DNA from: Actinoplanes aureus
Lineage (GTDB): Bacteria; Actinomycetota; Actinomycetes; Mycobacteriales; Micromonosporaceae
DNA: 64,000 nt
Direction: 5' to 3'
Assembly: GCF_015704865.1 (NCBI RefSeq)
Contig: NZ_JADQTO010000002.1
Location: 62,001 to 126,000 of the forward strand
In this document: positions 8,973-19,228 of the stretch, piece after piece
Layout: each line of letters begins with the position of its first letter
How positions within the stretch are numbered: the stretch's first letter is position 1
The notes under the pieces: model-generated
What the model saw: only the letters and a program-made list of their open reading frames with translations
What the model was told of the DNA's origin: nothing
Database searches by the model: none
Made by a program: the position numbers and the translations under genes

Positions 8973-10166
8973 CTAACCAGCGGCTTTGCGCAGACGTGCG
9001 TCGAGCCGCTCCCGTGCCGGCGGCGGGGTGAGCTTCGCGAACTTCTCCAGCGCGTCCCGGGCCTCGCCGGTCACACCGGCCGGGATCTGCACCTCGACAG
9101 TGACGATGAGGTCGCCCGCCTGCCCCTCCTTGCGGACCACGCCCTTGCCCCGGGCCCGCAGCTTGCGGCCGCTCGGCGTACCCGGCGGGACCCGCAGCGT
9201 GACCGGACTGTCCAGGGTGGGAACCCGCAGATCGGTACCGAGCACGGCCTCGGCGACCGTGATCGGCACGGTCAGGGTCAGGTCGTCGCCGCTACGCCCG
9301 AACAGGTCGTCCGGACGGACCTTGACCTGCACGTACAGGTCGCCGGCCGGACCGCCGCGGTCGCCCGGCTCGCCCCTGCCGCTGAGCCGGATCCGCTGGC
9401 CGTCGGCCACGCCGGCGGGAAAGCGGACATTGATCGTCCGGCTCTTGGTGACCCCGCCCGACCCCCGGCACTCCGGGCATTTCTCGTCCACGACGCTGCC
9501 CGAGCCCTGGCAGTCCCGGCACGGCTCGGAGAAGCTGAACGAGCCCTGATTGCTGGAGATCAGGCCGGTGCCGTGGCACTTCGGGCAGGAGCGCGGGGTG
9601 GTGCCCGGCTTGGCTCCGGAACCCCGGCAGGTGTCACACGCGCCCGGGGTGCGCAGCGTCAGCGGAAGCGTGGTGCCGCGTACCGCCTGGGCGAAGTCGA
9701 GCGTCACCTCGGTCTCGACGTCCCGGCCACGCTGCGGTCCGCGCCGCGCCGGGCCGGGACCGCCGGCGCCGCCGCCGGAGAAGATCGAGCTGAAGATGTC
9801 GGAGAAACCGCTGCCGCCGAACCGGCGGTCGGCTCCCGCTGCTCCCGCTCCGGAGAAGCCGCCAAACAGGTCCGACGGGTCGAACTGCGCGCCCCCGCCG
9901 GTACGCGCGCCGCGACGGAACGCGCCGGAGCCGAACAGGGAGCGCATCTCGTCGTACTCTTTGCGCTTCTTGTCGTCGGCCAGCACGTCGTACGCCTCGG
10001 AGGCGGCCTTGAACTTCTCCTCCGCCTCCTTGTTGTCCGGGTTGCGGTCGGGATGCAGGTCCCGGGCAAGCTTCCGGTACGCCTTCTTGATCTCGTCGGG
10101 TGAGGCGGACTTGGTCACGCCGAGCACGGCGTAGAAGTCCTTCTCGAGCCAGTCCTTCGAGCTCAT
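8973..10166 (-). CDS. dnaJ: Molecular chaperone DnaJ
   Basis: 397 aa. The N-terminal J domain carries the essential HPD (LHPDRNPDN, ~37-45). Next come a Gly/Phe-rich linker (~75-150), a zinc-finger domain with four CxxCxGxG repeats ([32 protein letters not shown]) and the C-terminal substrate-binding domains. It stimulates DnaK ATPase and delivers substrates. It lies third in the heat-shock operon. A 71-nt gap with a strong hairpin separates it from grpE, and it is followed by hspR after 20 nt. Confidence 0.97.
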   Translation of the reverse strand: MSSKDWLEKDFYAVLGVTKSASPDEIKKAYRKLARDLHPDRNPDNKEAEEKFKAASEAYDVLADDKKRKEYDEMRSLFGSGAFRRGARTGGGAQFDPSDLFGGFSGAGAAGADRRFGGSGFSDIFSSIFSGGGAGGPGPARRGPQRGRDVETEVTLDFAQAVRGTTLPLTLRTPGACDTCRGSGAKPGTTPRSCPKCHGTGLISSNQGSFSFSEPCRDCQGSGSVVDEKCPECRGSGGVTKSRTINVRFPAGVADGQRIRLSGRGEPGDRGGPAGDLYVQVKVRPDDLFGRSGDDLTLTVPITVAEAVLGTDLRVPTLDSPVTLRVPPGTPSGRKLRARGKGVVRKEGQAGDLIVTVEVQIPAGVTGEARDALEKFAKLTPPPARERLDARLRKAAG

Positions 10167-10198
10167 TCAGTCCACCTCCTCCTCGACTCCGATGTCGC

Positions 10199-10226
10199 CC
10201 CGCCCGCCGGCGAACCGGCGGGCGGG
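10199..10226 (-). terminator. Intercistronic stem-loop between grpE and dnaJ
   Basis: A perfect 12-bp stem CCCGCCCGCCGG / CCGGCGGGCGGG with a 4-nt loop lies in the only sizeable gap of the heat-shock operon. It could be a partial terminator or an mRNA-processing/stability element that lowers dnaJ-hspR relative to dnaK-grpE. Confidence 0.6.
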
Positions 10227-10237
10227 ACATGGGTACC

Positions 10238-10848
10238 TCACTCCGGATCGGCGACCGCGACCATCGCCGGGCGCAGCAGCCGCTCGCCCAGCGTGTAGCC
10301 ACGCCGCATCACCTCGACGCAGGTCGGCTCCGTGACGTCAGCGGACGTCTGGTGCGCGACCGCCTCATGGCGGTTCGGATCGAAGGGGTCGCCCTTCTCG
10401 CCGAACGCGACGAGTCCCAGCTTGCCGGTCGCCGCGGTGAGCTGTTCCGCCACCGAGGCGAACGGGCCGACCAGGTCGCCGTGCTCCCGGGCGCGGTCGA
10501 TGTCGTCGAGTACCGGGAGCAGGGCGGTGAGCACCGCACCGGTGGTCTGCTCGGCCGCCGCACCCCGGTCGCGGTCCACCCGCTTGCGGTAGTTGGCGTA
10601 CTCCGCGGTGACGCGCTGCAGGTCGTGGGTCCGCTCGTCGAGCTCGCTCCGCAACGCCGCCAGCTCGGCACCGAGGCCGGACTTCTCACCGGTCACCGGG
10701 GTCACGTCCTCGTCGTCGGGGGCGCGGTGCGCGCCCACCGGCTTCACCGGCTGCTCCCCAGCGGGGGTCTCCTCGGCCATCGAATCGATCTCGCCCTGGA
10801 TGACTTCCCGCTCGGTCGCCGGACCGTCGTTCTCGTCGTCCTTGGCGC

Positions 10849-10852
<4 letters not shown>
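10238..10852 (-). CDS. grpE: Nucleotide exchange factor GrpE
   Basis: 204 aa. The GTG start at 10852 overlaps the dnaK stop as GTGA; upstream extension would only read dnaK in another frame. The acidic disordered N-terminus (~1-60) is followed by a long helix (~62-105) and the C-terminal beta domain, with [12 protein letters not shown] and the terminal [17 protein letters not shown] signature. GrpE dimers release ADP from DnaK. Translational coupling to dnaK is expected from the overlap. Confidence 0.95.
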
Positions 10853-12705
<1,853 letters not shown>

Positions 12706-12741
12706 GGTGTTCCTCGCTTCTTACAGCTGGGTCCGTACAGG

Positions 12742-12762
12742 GTTGAGTGGAACCGACTCAAT
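12742..12762 (-). promoter_or_regulatory. HAIR operator 1 of the dnaK operon
   Basis: GTTGAGT-N7-ACTCAAT. Both half-sites match the HAIR core TTGAGT-N7-ACTCAA exactly. It is centred ~47 nt upstream of the dnaK ATG; its TTGAGT could double as the -35 hexamer read on the minus strand. Confidence 0.92.
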
Positions 12763-12794
12763 GATGCCACGAGCCCGCACGTCGTCAAATCGAA

Positions 12795-12815
12795 GTTGAG
12801 TCAGAGAGACGCAAG
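12795..12815 (-). promoter_or_regulatory. HAIR operator 2 of the dnaK operon
   Basis: GTTGAGT-N7-ACGCAAG, the HAIR pattern with one mismatch in one half-site, 53 bp upstream of the first. Multiple HAIR boxes in front of dnaK are also known in Streptomyces. Confidence 0.75.
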
Positions 12816-12903
12816 TCAGCGGCTGAGGCAGTTGGTGCGGAAATCACCTACATACCTGTCCGGTCACGGCATACCGGGACCCGTTGTCCTGGATGCATAG
12901 ATC

Positions 12904-14802
12904 GTGCACGCTTTACCCGTGACGACGCACGGAGACGCGGTCGGTCCGTCGGCCCTTTCCGCCGTCCCCGCCGTATCAGATGAGAAAGACCAGGTCAGCG
13001 TGGCCGAAAGTGGCCCATCAGAGCGTACGGGGATGGGACGGACCCGTCCGGTGAACCTCGGAAACAGCCCTCACCCGGTGGAGCCCCCGCCCGCCGTCGG
13101 CCGGCTCGCGACAGCCCTCAGCCGGCTGCGCGCGGCGCTCGGCGCGGTGTCGTACCCCCTGGTCCTGCCATCCGCGGAGGAGGCCCGGCGGGTCGGCGCG
13201 GCACTGCACGCCCAGGTCGACGACTATCTGCTGCCGCGCCTCGCGCGGCTCGACGCCCCACTGCTGGTGGTGGTCGGCGGTTCCACCGGGGCGGGCAAAT
13301 CAACTCTGGTCAACAGCCTGGTCCAGGCGCCGGTGAGCAGCGCCGGTGTGCTCCGGCCGACCACCCGCTCACCGGTGCTGGTCACCCACCCGGACGACGT
13401 GGCCTGGTTCGGGCGCGGTGGCCTGCTGCCCGGGCTCACCCGGACCGGCGAGCCGAGCACCGACCCGAACGCGTTGCAGGTCGTCCCCGCGCCGACCATC
13501 GGCCCCGGTCTGGCCCTGCTCGACGCACCGGACGTCGACTCGGTGGTGGACCACAACCGCAAGCTCGCGGCGCAGCTGCTGGCCGCGGCGGACCTGTGGC
13601 TCTTCGTCACCACCGCCGCCCGGTACGCGGACGCAGTCCCCTGGGAGTTGCTCAAGACGGCCCGGCTGCGCGGCACCGTGATCGCGCTCGTGCTGGACCG
13701 GGTGCCGATCGACGCGGCCGCGGAGGTCTCCGCGCACCTGGGCGAGATGCTCACCGCCCATGACCTCGGCGCGGCGCCGCTCTTCGTGCTGCCGGAGACC
13801 GATCTGGACGATCGTGGCCTGCTGCCGGACGCCGCGGTCGGGCCGATGCGACTCTGGTTCGCCAAGCTGGCCGTGGACGCGGACGCCCGGTCGGCGGTGG
13901 TACGGCAGACCCTGGACGGCGCGCTCGGCGCCTTCGCCCCCGCGCTCACCGGACTGGCCGACGCCGCCGATGAGCAGGCCCGCACGGCACAGCACCTGGA
14001 CGAGCGGGTCGACGCGGCCTACCGGAACGCGCGGCGTACCACCGAGGAAGGGCTGCAGGACGGCCGGCTGCTCCGCGGCGAGGTGCTGGCCCGCTGGCAG
14101 GAGTTCATCGGCACCGGGGAGTTCCTGCGCAGCCTCGAGTCCCGGGTGGGTCATCTGCGGGATCGACTGGTGGCGGCGATCACCGGCCGGCCCGCACCGG
14201 GGCGTAACCTCCAGATCGCGATGGAGTCCCAGCTGGTCACACTGCTGCGCGGGGTCACGGCGGACGCGGCCGAGCAGGCGTACTCGGCTTGGCAGGCGCA
14301 CCCGGCCGGTGCCGGCCTGCTCATTCCTGATCTCCAGCACCCCTCCGCCGACCTGCCGCAGCGCGCCGACCGGCTGGTCCGTGACTGGCAGCAGTGGATC
14401 CTCGATCTGGTCCGGCGGGAGGCCGCGGACAAGCGGGTTGTCGCGCGCGGCGCGGCGTACGCGGTCAACGGCGTCGGGCTCGCTGTCATGATCGCGGTCT
14501 TCACCAGCACCGCGTTCATCCCGACCGGACTCGAGGTCGCGGCGGGTGCGGGCAGCGCGGTCGCCGCCCAGAAGGTGCTCGAGGCGGTCTTCGGGGACCA
14601 GGCGATCCGGACGCTCGCCACCCGGGCGCGGACCGAACTGCTGGCCCGGGTCGACGAACTGCTCCAGAGCGAGGCCGCCCGATACACCGAGCGGACCGCA
14701 GCTGTACGCCTCGAGGTGGAACCGGGCGCGCTTCTGCGTCAGGCCGCCGCCGAGGTGGAGGAAGCCAGGAAGGAACTCGCGTTGACCGGGTCGGGGTCAT
14801 GA
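12904..14802 (+). CDS. Dynamin/YfjP-like GTPase, first of pair
   Basis: 632 aa from the GTG at 12904; the first ~60 residues are disordered, so a later start (for example the GTG five codons on) is possible. The G1/P-loop is GGSTGAGKST (~125-134). G3 is replaced by LLDAPDVDSV (~203-212), and the G4 region reads VLDRVP rather than NKxD, so guanine specificity is not obvious. A long helical region follows. A hydrophobic stretch near ~515-555 (VMIAVFTSTAFIPTGLEVAAG) may enter the membrane, and the end is again helical. It overlaps the next gene (ATGA), which encodes a second GTPase. Paired bacterial dynamin-like proteins act in membrane remodelling; the role here is inferred. Confidence 0.8.
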   Translation: MHALPVTTHGDAVGPSALSAVPAVSDEKDQVSVAESGPSERTGMGRTRPVNLGNSPHPVEPPPAVGRLATALSRLRAALGAVSYPLVLPSAEEARRVGAALHAQVDDYLLPRLARLDAPLLVVVGGSTGAGKSTLVNSLVQAPVSSAGVLRPTTRSPVLVTHPDDVAWFGRGGLLPGLTRTGEPSTDPNALQVVPAPTIGPGLALLDAPDVDSVVDHNRKLAAQLLAAADLWLFVTTAARYADAVPWELLKTARLRGTVIALVLDRVPIDAAAEVSAHLGEMLTAHDLGAAPLFVLPETDLDDRGLLPDAAVGPMRLWFAKLAVDADARSAVVRQTLDGALGAFAPALTGLADAADEQARTAQHLDERVDAAYRNARRTTEEGLQDGRLLRGEVLARWQEFIGTGEFLRSLESRVGHLRDRLVAAITGRPAPGRNLQIAMESQLVTLLRGVTADAAEQAYSAWQAHPAGAGLLIPDLQHPSADLPQRADRLVRDWQQWILDLVRREAADKRVVARGAAYAVNGVGLAVMIAVFTSTAFIPTGLEVAAGAGSAVAAQKVLEAVFGDQAIRTLATRARTELLARVDELLQSEAARYTERTAAVRLEVEPGALLRQAAAEVEEARKELALTGSGS

Positions 14803-16460
14803 ACTTGGTGGAGAAGGTCGACGATCGGGTGGACGCCCAGGACCTGGCCCGGCGTCTGGACGCGCTGTCCCGCTTCCTCCGGGTGGCCGGGCAGTACCTG
14901 CCGGACGGCGAACTGGTCGCGGCGCACACCCTGGTGGAGCGGGCCGGCAACCGGCTGTCGCTGTCGCTGGACCACACCGTGGTGGCGCTCGCCGGCAGCA
15001 CCGGCAGCGGCAAGTCCAGCCTCTTCAACGCGCTCGCCCGGTTCAAGCTCTCCCAGGTCGGGGTGCGGCGGCCGACCACCGGCACCGCGCACGCCTGCGT
15101 CTGGGGCCCGCTCGAACCGGCGAACCGGTTGCTGGACTGGGTCGGCGTGCTGCCCCGGCAACGGTTCGTCCGGGAGAGCGCGCTGGACGGCGACGACGAG
15201 GCGGCCCTGCGCGGGCTGGTGCTGCTCGACCTGCCCGACTTCGACTCGGTGGAACGTACCCACCGGCTGGAGGTGGACCGGCTGCTCGGCCTGGTCGACC
15301 AGATCGTCTGGGTGGTGGACCCGCAGAAGTACGGCGACCGGATCCTGCACCGGGCGTACCTGTCGCAGTTCAGCGCGCACGCCGGCGTGACGATCGTGGT
15401 GCTGAACCAGGCCGACCGGCTCAGCCCCGGCGACACCGAGGTGGTCCTGGGCGACCTGACGCGGCTGCTCGAGGAGGACGGGCTGACCGGCACCCCGGTG
15501 CTGGCCACGTCCGCGAAGCAGCCCGGCATGCTCGGCGAGCTGCGGGGAGCGCTGGAGCGGACCGTCGCCGATCGGCAGGCCGCGCTGCGCCGGCTCGCCG
15601 CCGATCTGGAGTCGGTCAGCGAGGAACTGGCCACCATGATCGGGCCGCCGGCCGCCGAGGACGAGGTGGACCGGACGACCGTACGGCAGCTCGCCGACTC
15701 CCTCGCGGCCTCGGCCGGGGTGCCCGCGGTCGCCGATGCCACGGCGGCGGCGTACCGCCACCGGGCCGCGGCGGCGACCGGATGGCCGCTGGTGCGGGGA
15801 CTGCGCCGCCTCCGGCCGGACCCGCTGCGCCGGCTGCATCTGGGCGAGCCGGCCAAGACGGACGCGGTGTCCACCGATGTCGTACCGCGTACCTCGGTGC
15901 CGGCCGCCGACGCCGCGCAGAAGTCGGCCGTGGGGCTCTCCGTGCGGGCGGTGGCGACCCGTGCCGCGGCACCGCTGCCGGAGATCTGGACGCCGGCGAT
16001 CAATACCGCCGCGCGGTCCCGCTCCGACGATCTGCCCGACGCCCTGGACCGGGCGGTCGCCAAGACCGACCTGGGCATGGACCGCCGGCCGATCTGGTGG
16101 CGGGCCGTCGGGCTGCTGCAGTGGACCTTCCTGGCCGCCGCGGGCGCCGGTCTCGCCGGGCTGATCGTCGGGTACGCACTGCGCATCCTCGGCCTGCCCG
16201 CGATCGACTATCCCGAGATCGGTGTCGTCCCGCTGCCGACCGTGCTGTTCCTCGGCGGGCTGCTGGCCGGACTGCTGCTGTGGTTGCTGGTGAAACCGCT
16301 CGTCGAGGCCGGCGCACGGCGGGCCCGGAGACGGGCCGAACAACGGCTGCGGGCGGCGGTCACCGAGGTGGGACGCGGATACGTGGTCTCCCCGGTGCGG
16401 GAAGTCCTGAACGCGTACGCCCAGGCGAGGGAAGCACTCGGCGTCGTGCGTTCGGAGTGA
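14799..16460 (+). CDS. Dynamin/YfjP-like membrane GTPase, second of pair
   Basis: 553 aa. The ATG at 14799 overlaps the upstream stop as ATGA. G1 is AGSTGSGKSS (~65-74), G3 is DLPDFDSV and G4 is NQADRL, so this partner keeps a near-canonical GTP-binding set, unlike the upstream one. Two strong transmembrane helices lie near the C-terminus (WTFLAAAGAGLAGLIVGYA and PTVLFLGGLLAGLLLWLL), followed by a basic helix. The TM position agrees with YfjP-type GTPases and bacterial dynamin-like proteins. Co-translation suggests the two proteins form a heteromeric membrane assembly. Confidence 0.85.
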   Translation: MNLVEKVDDRVDAQDLARRLDALSRFLRVAGQYLPDGELVAAHTLVERAGNRLSLSLDHTVVALAGSTGSGKSSLFNALARFKLSQVGVRRPTTGTAHACVWGPLEPANRLLDWVGVLPRQRFVRESALDGDDEAALRGLVLLDLPDFDSVERTHRLEVDRLLGLVDQIVWVVDPQKYGDRILHRAYLSQFSAHAGVTIVVLNQADRLSPGDTEVVLGDLTRLLEEDGLTGTPVLATSAKQPGMLGELRGALERTVADRQAALRRLAADLESVSEELATMIGPPAAEDEVDRTTVRQLADSLAASAGVPAVADATAAAYRHRAAAATGWPLVRGLRRLRPDPLRRLHLGEPAKTDAVSTDVVPRTSVPAADAAQKSAVGLSVRAVATRAAAPLPEIWTPAINTAARSRSDDLPDALDRAVAKTDLGMDRRPIWWRAVGLLQWTFLAAAGAGLAGLIVGYALRILGLPAIDYPEIGVVPLPTVLFLGGLLAGLLLWLLVKPLVEAGARRARRRAEQRLRAAVTEVGRGYVVSPVREVLNAYAQAREALGVVRSE

Positions 16461-16518
16461 ACCTCACTCGATGCCAGGTTGCGGGAGGTTCAGATAGGTC
16501 TGGTGGCGGCCGCGGGCG

Positions 16519-16524
16519 TACGCT
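16519..16524 (+). promoter_or_regulatory. Leaderless -10 element (TACGCT) of the 400-aa gene
   Basis: TACGCT is followed by exactly 6 nt and then the ATG at 16531. No ribosome site is present, so the transcript should start at the A of ATG. Confidence 0.6.
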
Positions 16525-16530
16525 CGCGGC

Positions 16531-17733
16531 ATGCCGGCAACCCCGACCGCGTACGAGGCAGTGCTGCACGCGGCCCGCGACGTCACCAAGCTGGGTTGCG
16601 CACTCGATGCCGAGATGCTCGGTGCCGCGCTGCTCGGCAGCGTGTACGCGGTCGCCTCGGCGGACCGCGCCGAGGCGGTGCGTGACTTCGTCGGCGGGTT
16701 CCTGACAGCGACCGACAGCTCGCACACGCCGGAGGCGGCCACCATCCGGAAAGTCTTCGCCACCCTGGTCCCGGACGCCGACGGTGCGGCCGAGGTGGGG
16801 CTCGACGCGCACGCGCCGTCCTGGGCCGTCCAGTTGGGGCGGGTCCGGCCGACCGGGTGTTACGCGTACGGCGACGTGTACGGGGACCAGACCTCCTACC
16901 TCGTCACGTTCGCGTACGAGGACCGGACGGACGGCGGGCCGGAGCACGCGGTCGTGGCGCTGGTCGACCACAACATCGGCATCACCAAGGACGTCTTCGT
17001 GTCCGCGTCGGCGGGCGTGCTGCTCCAGCAGGTGCGCGCCATGTGCGCCGGTGACGAGCTGATCTGGTTCCGTTCCGAGGATCCGGGCCGGCTCCGGGAC
17101 GAGGTGGGCCGGCACCTTCAGGTCACCGATGAGCTCGGTGACCTGCCCGCGGATGGGTCACTCGCCACGGATCGGGCGCTCGCCGTGGCCCGTCTGGCAC
17201 TGCTGCCGGCGGTGACCACCCCACCGCTCACCGAGCCGGGCGGTCCCAATCCCGCCGATCTGACCCGCGACTTCCTCACCTCGCCGGAGGCGACCCGCTT
17301 CGGGTTGACCGCGTCCTCGGTTCCGCCCGTCGACAGCGCGTCGCTGGACTTCTGCCTGAGCCTCCTGCTCGATCATGCGGCCACCCTGCCGGGGGCGGAC
17401 CCGCTGCGCTGGAGTCCGACGGTCGCCGAATTCTTCCTGCTGGACTGGGTGCACCGCCGGGCCGTGCTGGACATGGACGATGCGGCGATGCTGCCGCGGG
17501 TGGTGCGGGCCTGGTCGGCGTACGCGACTCGCCGGCACGCGCTGCCCGAGGCGGCGGTCGCCGAGACCGAGGCGGCCGTGGAGGACATGATCCCCGAGTT
17601 CGCCCGGCTGTACACGACGGGCGAGCGACGCAGCCCGGCGACGGCGGCGGTGGCCCAGTTGATCGCCGAGGGCGTCGACCCGAGCGACACCGCCGCGATC
17701 GACGCCTGGCTGGAGGCCAATCGCGACGACTGA
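16531..17733 (+). CDS. Conserved hypothetical actinobacterial protein
   Basis: 400 aa, soluble, no TM or signal peptide. Alternating helical and beta segments are present, with a beta-rich middle (TSYLVTFAYEDR, HAVVALVDHNIGITKDVFV) and an alpha-helical second half that repeatedly lists acidic residues. LLDWVHRRAVLDMDDAAMLPRV stands out near residue 310-335. I do not recognise a family motif. It follows the GTPase pair by 70 nt with its own leaderless promoter, and converges with the proline-repeat membrane protein after 10 nt. Confidence 0.75.
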   Translation: MPATPTAYEAVLHAARDVTKLGCALDAEMLGAALLGSVYAVASADRAEAVRDFVGGFLTATDSSHTPEAATIRKVFATLVPDADGAAEVGLDAHAPSWAVQLGRVRPTGCYAYGDVYGDQTSYLVTFAYEDRTDGGPEHAVVALVDHNIGITKDVFVSASAGVLLQQVRAMCAGDELIWFRSEDPGRLRDEVGRHLQVTDELGDLPADGSLATDRALAVARLALLPAVTTPPLTEPGGPNPADLTRDFLTSPEATRFGLTASSVPPVDSASLDFCLSLLLDHAATLPGADPLRWSPTVAEFFLLDWVHRRAVLDMDDAAMLPRVVRAWSAYATRRHALPEAAVAETEAAVEDMIPEFARLYTTGERRSPATAAVAQLIAEGVDPSDTAAIDAWLEANRDD

Positions 17734-17743
17734 CCGATCGTGG

Positions 17744-18817
17744 TCAGCGGTGGTGGTTGGTGCGGTGCTCGTCGAGCGGGTCGGCGTGATGACGGCCGAC
17801 GCGGGAACTGCGTTGCCGGGCGGGAGTCCACTCGTCGGCGTGCTGGGCCTGCTCGGCCCGGTGCTGACCGCGATAGGGCCGGTTGCCGGTGCGGTGCTCG
17901 TCGGAGCGCGGCTGAGCCAGCGATTGGCGGATGTTGCTACCGCCTCCGGCGTAGCTGCGCTCGAGGATGCGAGCGGCTCGGATGTTGTACGGGCGTTCGG
18001 TCACTGCTGACCTCCGGCTGTGTGGGATGTGGACGGTGGAGCCGGGTGGGCCACCGGCGGGTGCGGCGACGGCCGCGGTGCGCTCAGCCCGCCGGCGGGA
18101 CCAGGACTCCGGAGCCGGCGTGTCCTCGCAGGGACGACGCCGTGCGGGGTGCGGCTCGTCCGGCTGGTCAGGTTCGCCTGAGTCGTCCTTCTCGGACGGC
18201 ACGTCGGGGAGGTCCGGGATCGACGGGAAGTCGGCGGGAGCCTCCGGCCGGGTCACGTCGCTGTCCTCCGGCACAGCGGGAAGGCCCGGCACAACCGGAA
18301 GGCCCGGCACAACCGGGAGACCCGGCACAACCGGGAGACCCGGCACCTTCGGCCGCTTGGGCACCACGGGACGAACCGGCCGAGTCAACTTCTTTCTATA
18401 CCTATTTGACCGTTTTGGCGGCTCAGAAACGGACTTGGGATAACCCGTCCACCTCTTCGGCTCCGACAACTTCCGATCACCGCGCTGCCTTTCCGAATGA
18501 TCTTTTCCGGTCGCGTCAGCCGGCTTCGACGGCGGCGGAGAACCCGACGGAGGAGGCCCGATCGGCCCGGTGACCGGAGGCGGCAGGAACGGCACGTCCA
18601 TCGCACCGGGCCGGTCCTCGCCGGCGATCTCGTTCGAGCCGGTGGTGAGCACGGCGAAGGTGGGCACCGAGGCGAGGCCGACCAGCAACGCCACCATGAG
18701 CACGTAACGACGCGTCGGGCCCGAGAAGCCGAGATCTTCCCGGTACACCCCGTTCAGGCGCTTGCGGAGCACCTTGGGTGGCGGCACGAGGCCGTCGTCG
18801 TCGGGCAGGTGCGCCAC
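17744..18817 (-). CDS. Single-pass membrane protein with proline-repeat arm
   Basis: 357 aa from a GTG preceded by GGGGAG. A ~37-residue cytoplasmic start is followed by one TM helix (YVLMVALLVGLASVPTFAVL, ~38-57). The long remainder is Pro/Arg/Asp-rich and probably outside the membrane. It contains four perfect hexapeptide repeats GLPVVP (18-bp tandem DNA repeats near 18285-18345), then an acidic DxPDxP stretch and a basic, His-rich end. No enzymatic domain is visible. The proline arm could span the cell wall. Confidence 0.7.
   Translation of the reverse strand: MAHLPDDDGLVPPPKVLRKRLNGVYREDLGFSGPTRRYVLMVALLVGLASVPTFAVLTTGSNEIAGEDRPGAMDVPFLPPPVTGPIGPPPSGSPPPSKPADATGKDHSERQRGDRKLSEPKRWTGYPKSVSEPPKRSNRYRKKLTRPVRPVVPKRPKVPGLPVVPGLPVVPGLPVVPGLPAVPEDSDVTRPEAPADFPSIPDLPDVPSEKDDSGEPDQPDEPHPARRRPCEDTPAPESWSRRRAERTAAVAAPAGGPPGSTVHIPHSRRSAVTERPYNIRAARILERSYAGGGSNIRQSLAQPRSDEHRTGNRPYRGQHRAEQAQHADEWTPARQRSSRVGRHHADPLDEHRTNHHR
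18285..18345 (-). repeat. 18-bp tandem repeats coding GLPVVP
   Basis: Three to four head-to-tail copies of an 18-bp unit (cccggcacaaccgggaga type) inside the proline-repeat gene, nearly identical to each other. Confidence 0.85.
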
Positions 18818-19228
18818 GCGGAACTCCCCAGGGAAAGGTCAACTCGGATCCGTCTCGGTCGAAGAGGGGAACGACGCATCAGCGATTCGGCAGCGGCGCC
18901 GAAACGTCGTTCGCGCGCTCGTGGTTGCACAAAAACACTAAATCGGACAAGTACCCTCGACGATGGCTTGGCAGAAATCTGGTTTCGTGATCTACGCAGT
19001 CTGTAATCACGGTCACTCCCTCTGTCAGGATGGGGATCGACGGCACCGCCGCCGTCGCCTTCCGCCACAAAGCGGGGCCACGGCGGGCCGTCCCGGCAGG
19101 GGAACGCCACCTGCCGGAGTTAGCCGCGCGGCAACCCCCACCCGGGCCAGGCGCGGTAGACCCCCGCGGTTCAGCCGCGCGGCCGGGAGACACCCGCCGC
19201 GGGCGAAGAGACGAAACAGGAGACACGG
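18818..19228. other. 411-bp divergent region upstream of the E1-E2 operon
   Basis: Contains an AT-rich patch (18925-19015) that is unusual for this genome and probably holds promoters for both directions. A short inverted repeat CGTGAT ... ATCACG (around 18986-19011) lies in it. The 3' half is GC-rich and ends in AGGAG before the ATG at 19229. No ORF with coding character was seen. Confidence 0.4.

Noticed and set aside
18925-19015. Riboswitch or Crp-type site in the AT-rich region before the E1-E2 operon
   Set aside because: Only a short CGTGAT...ATCACG repeat with wrong spacing for Crp; no known riboswitch fold was recognised.
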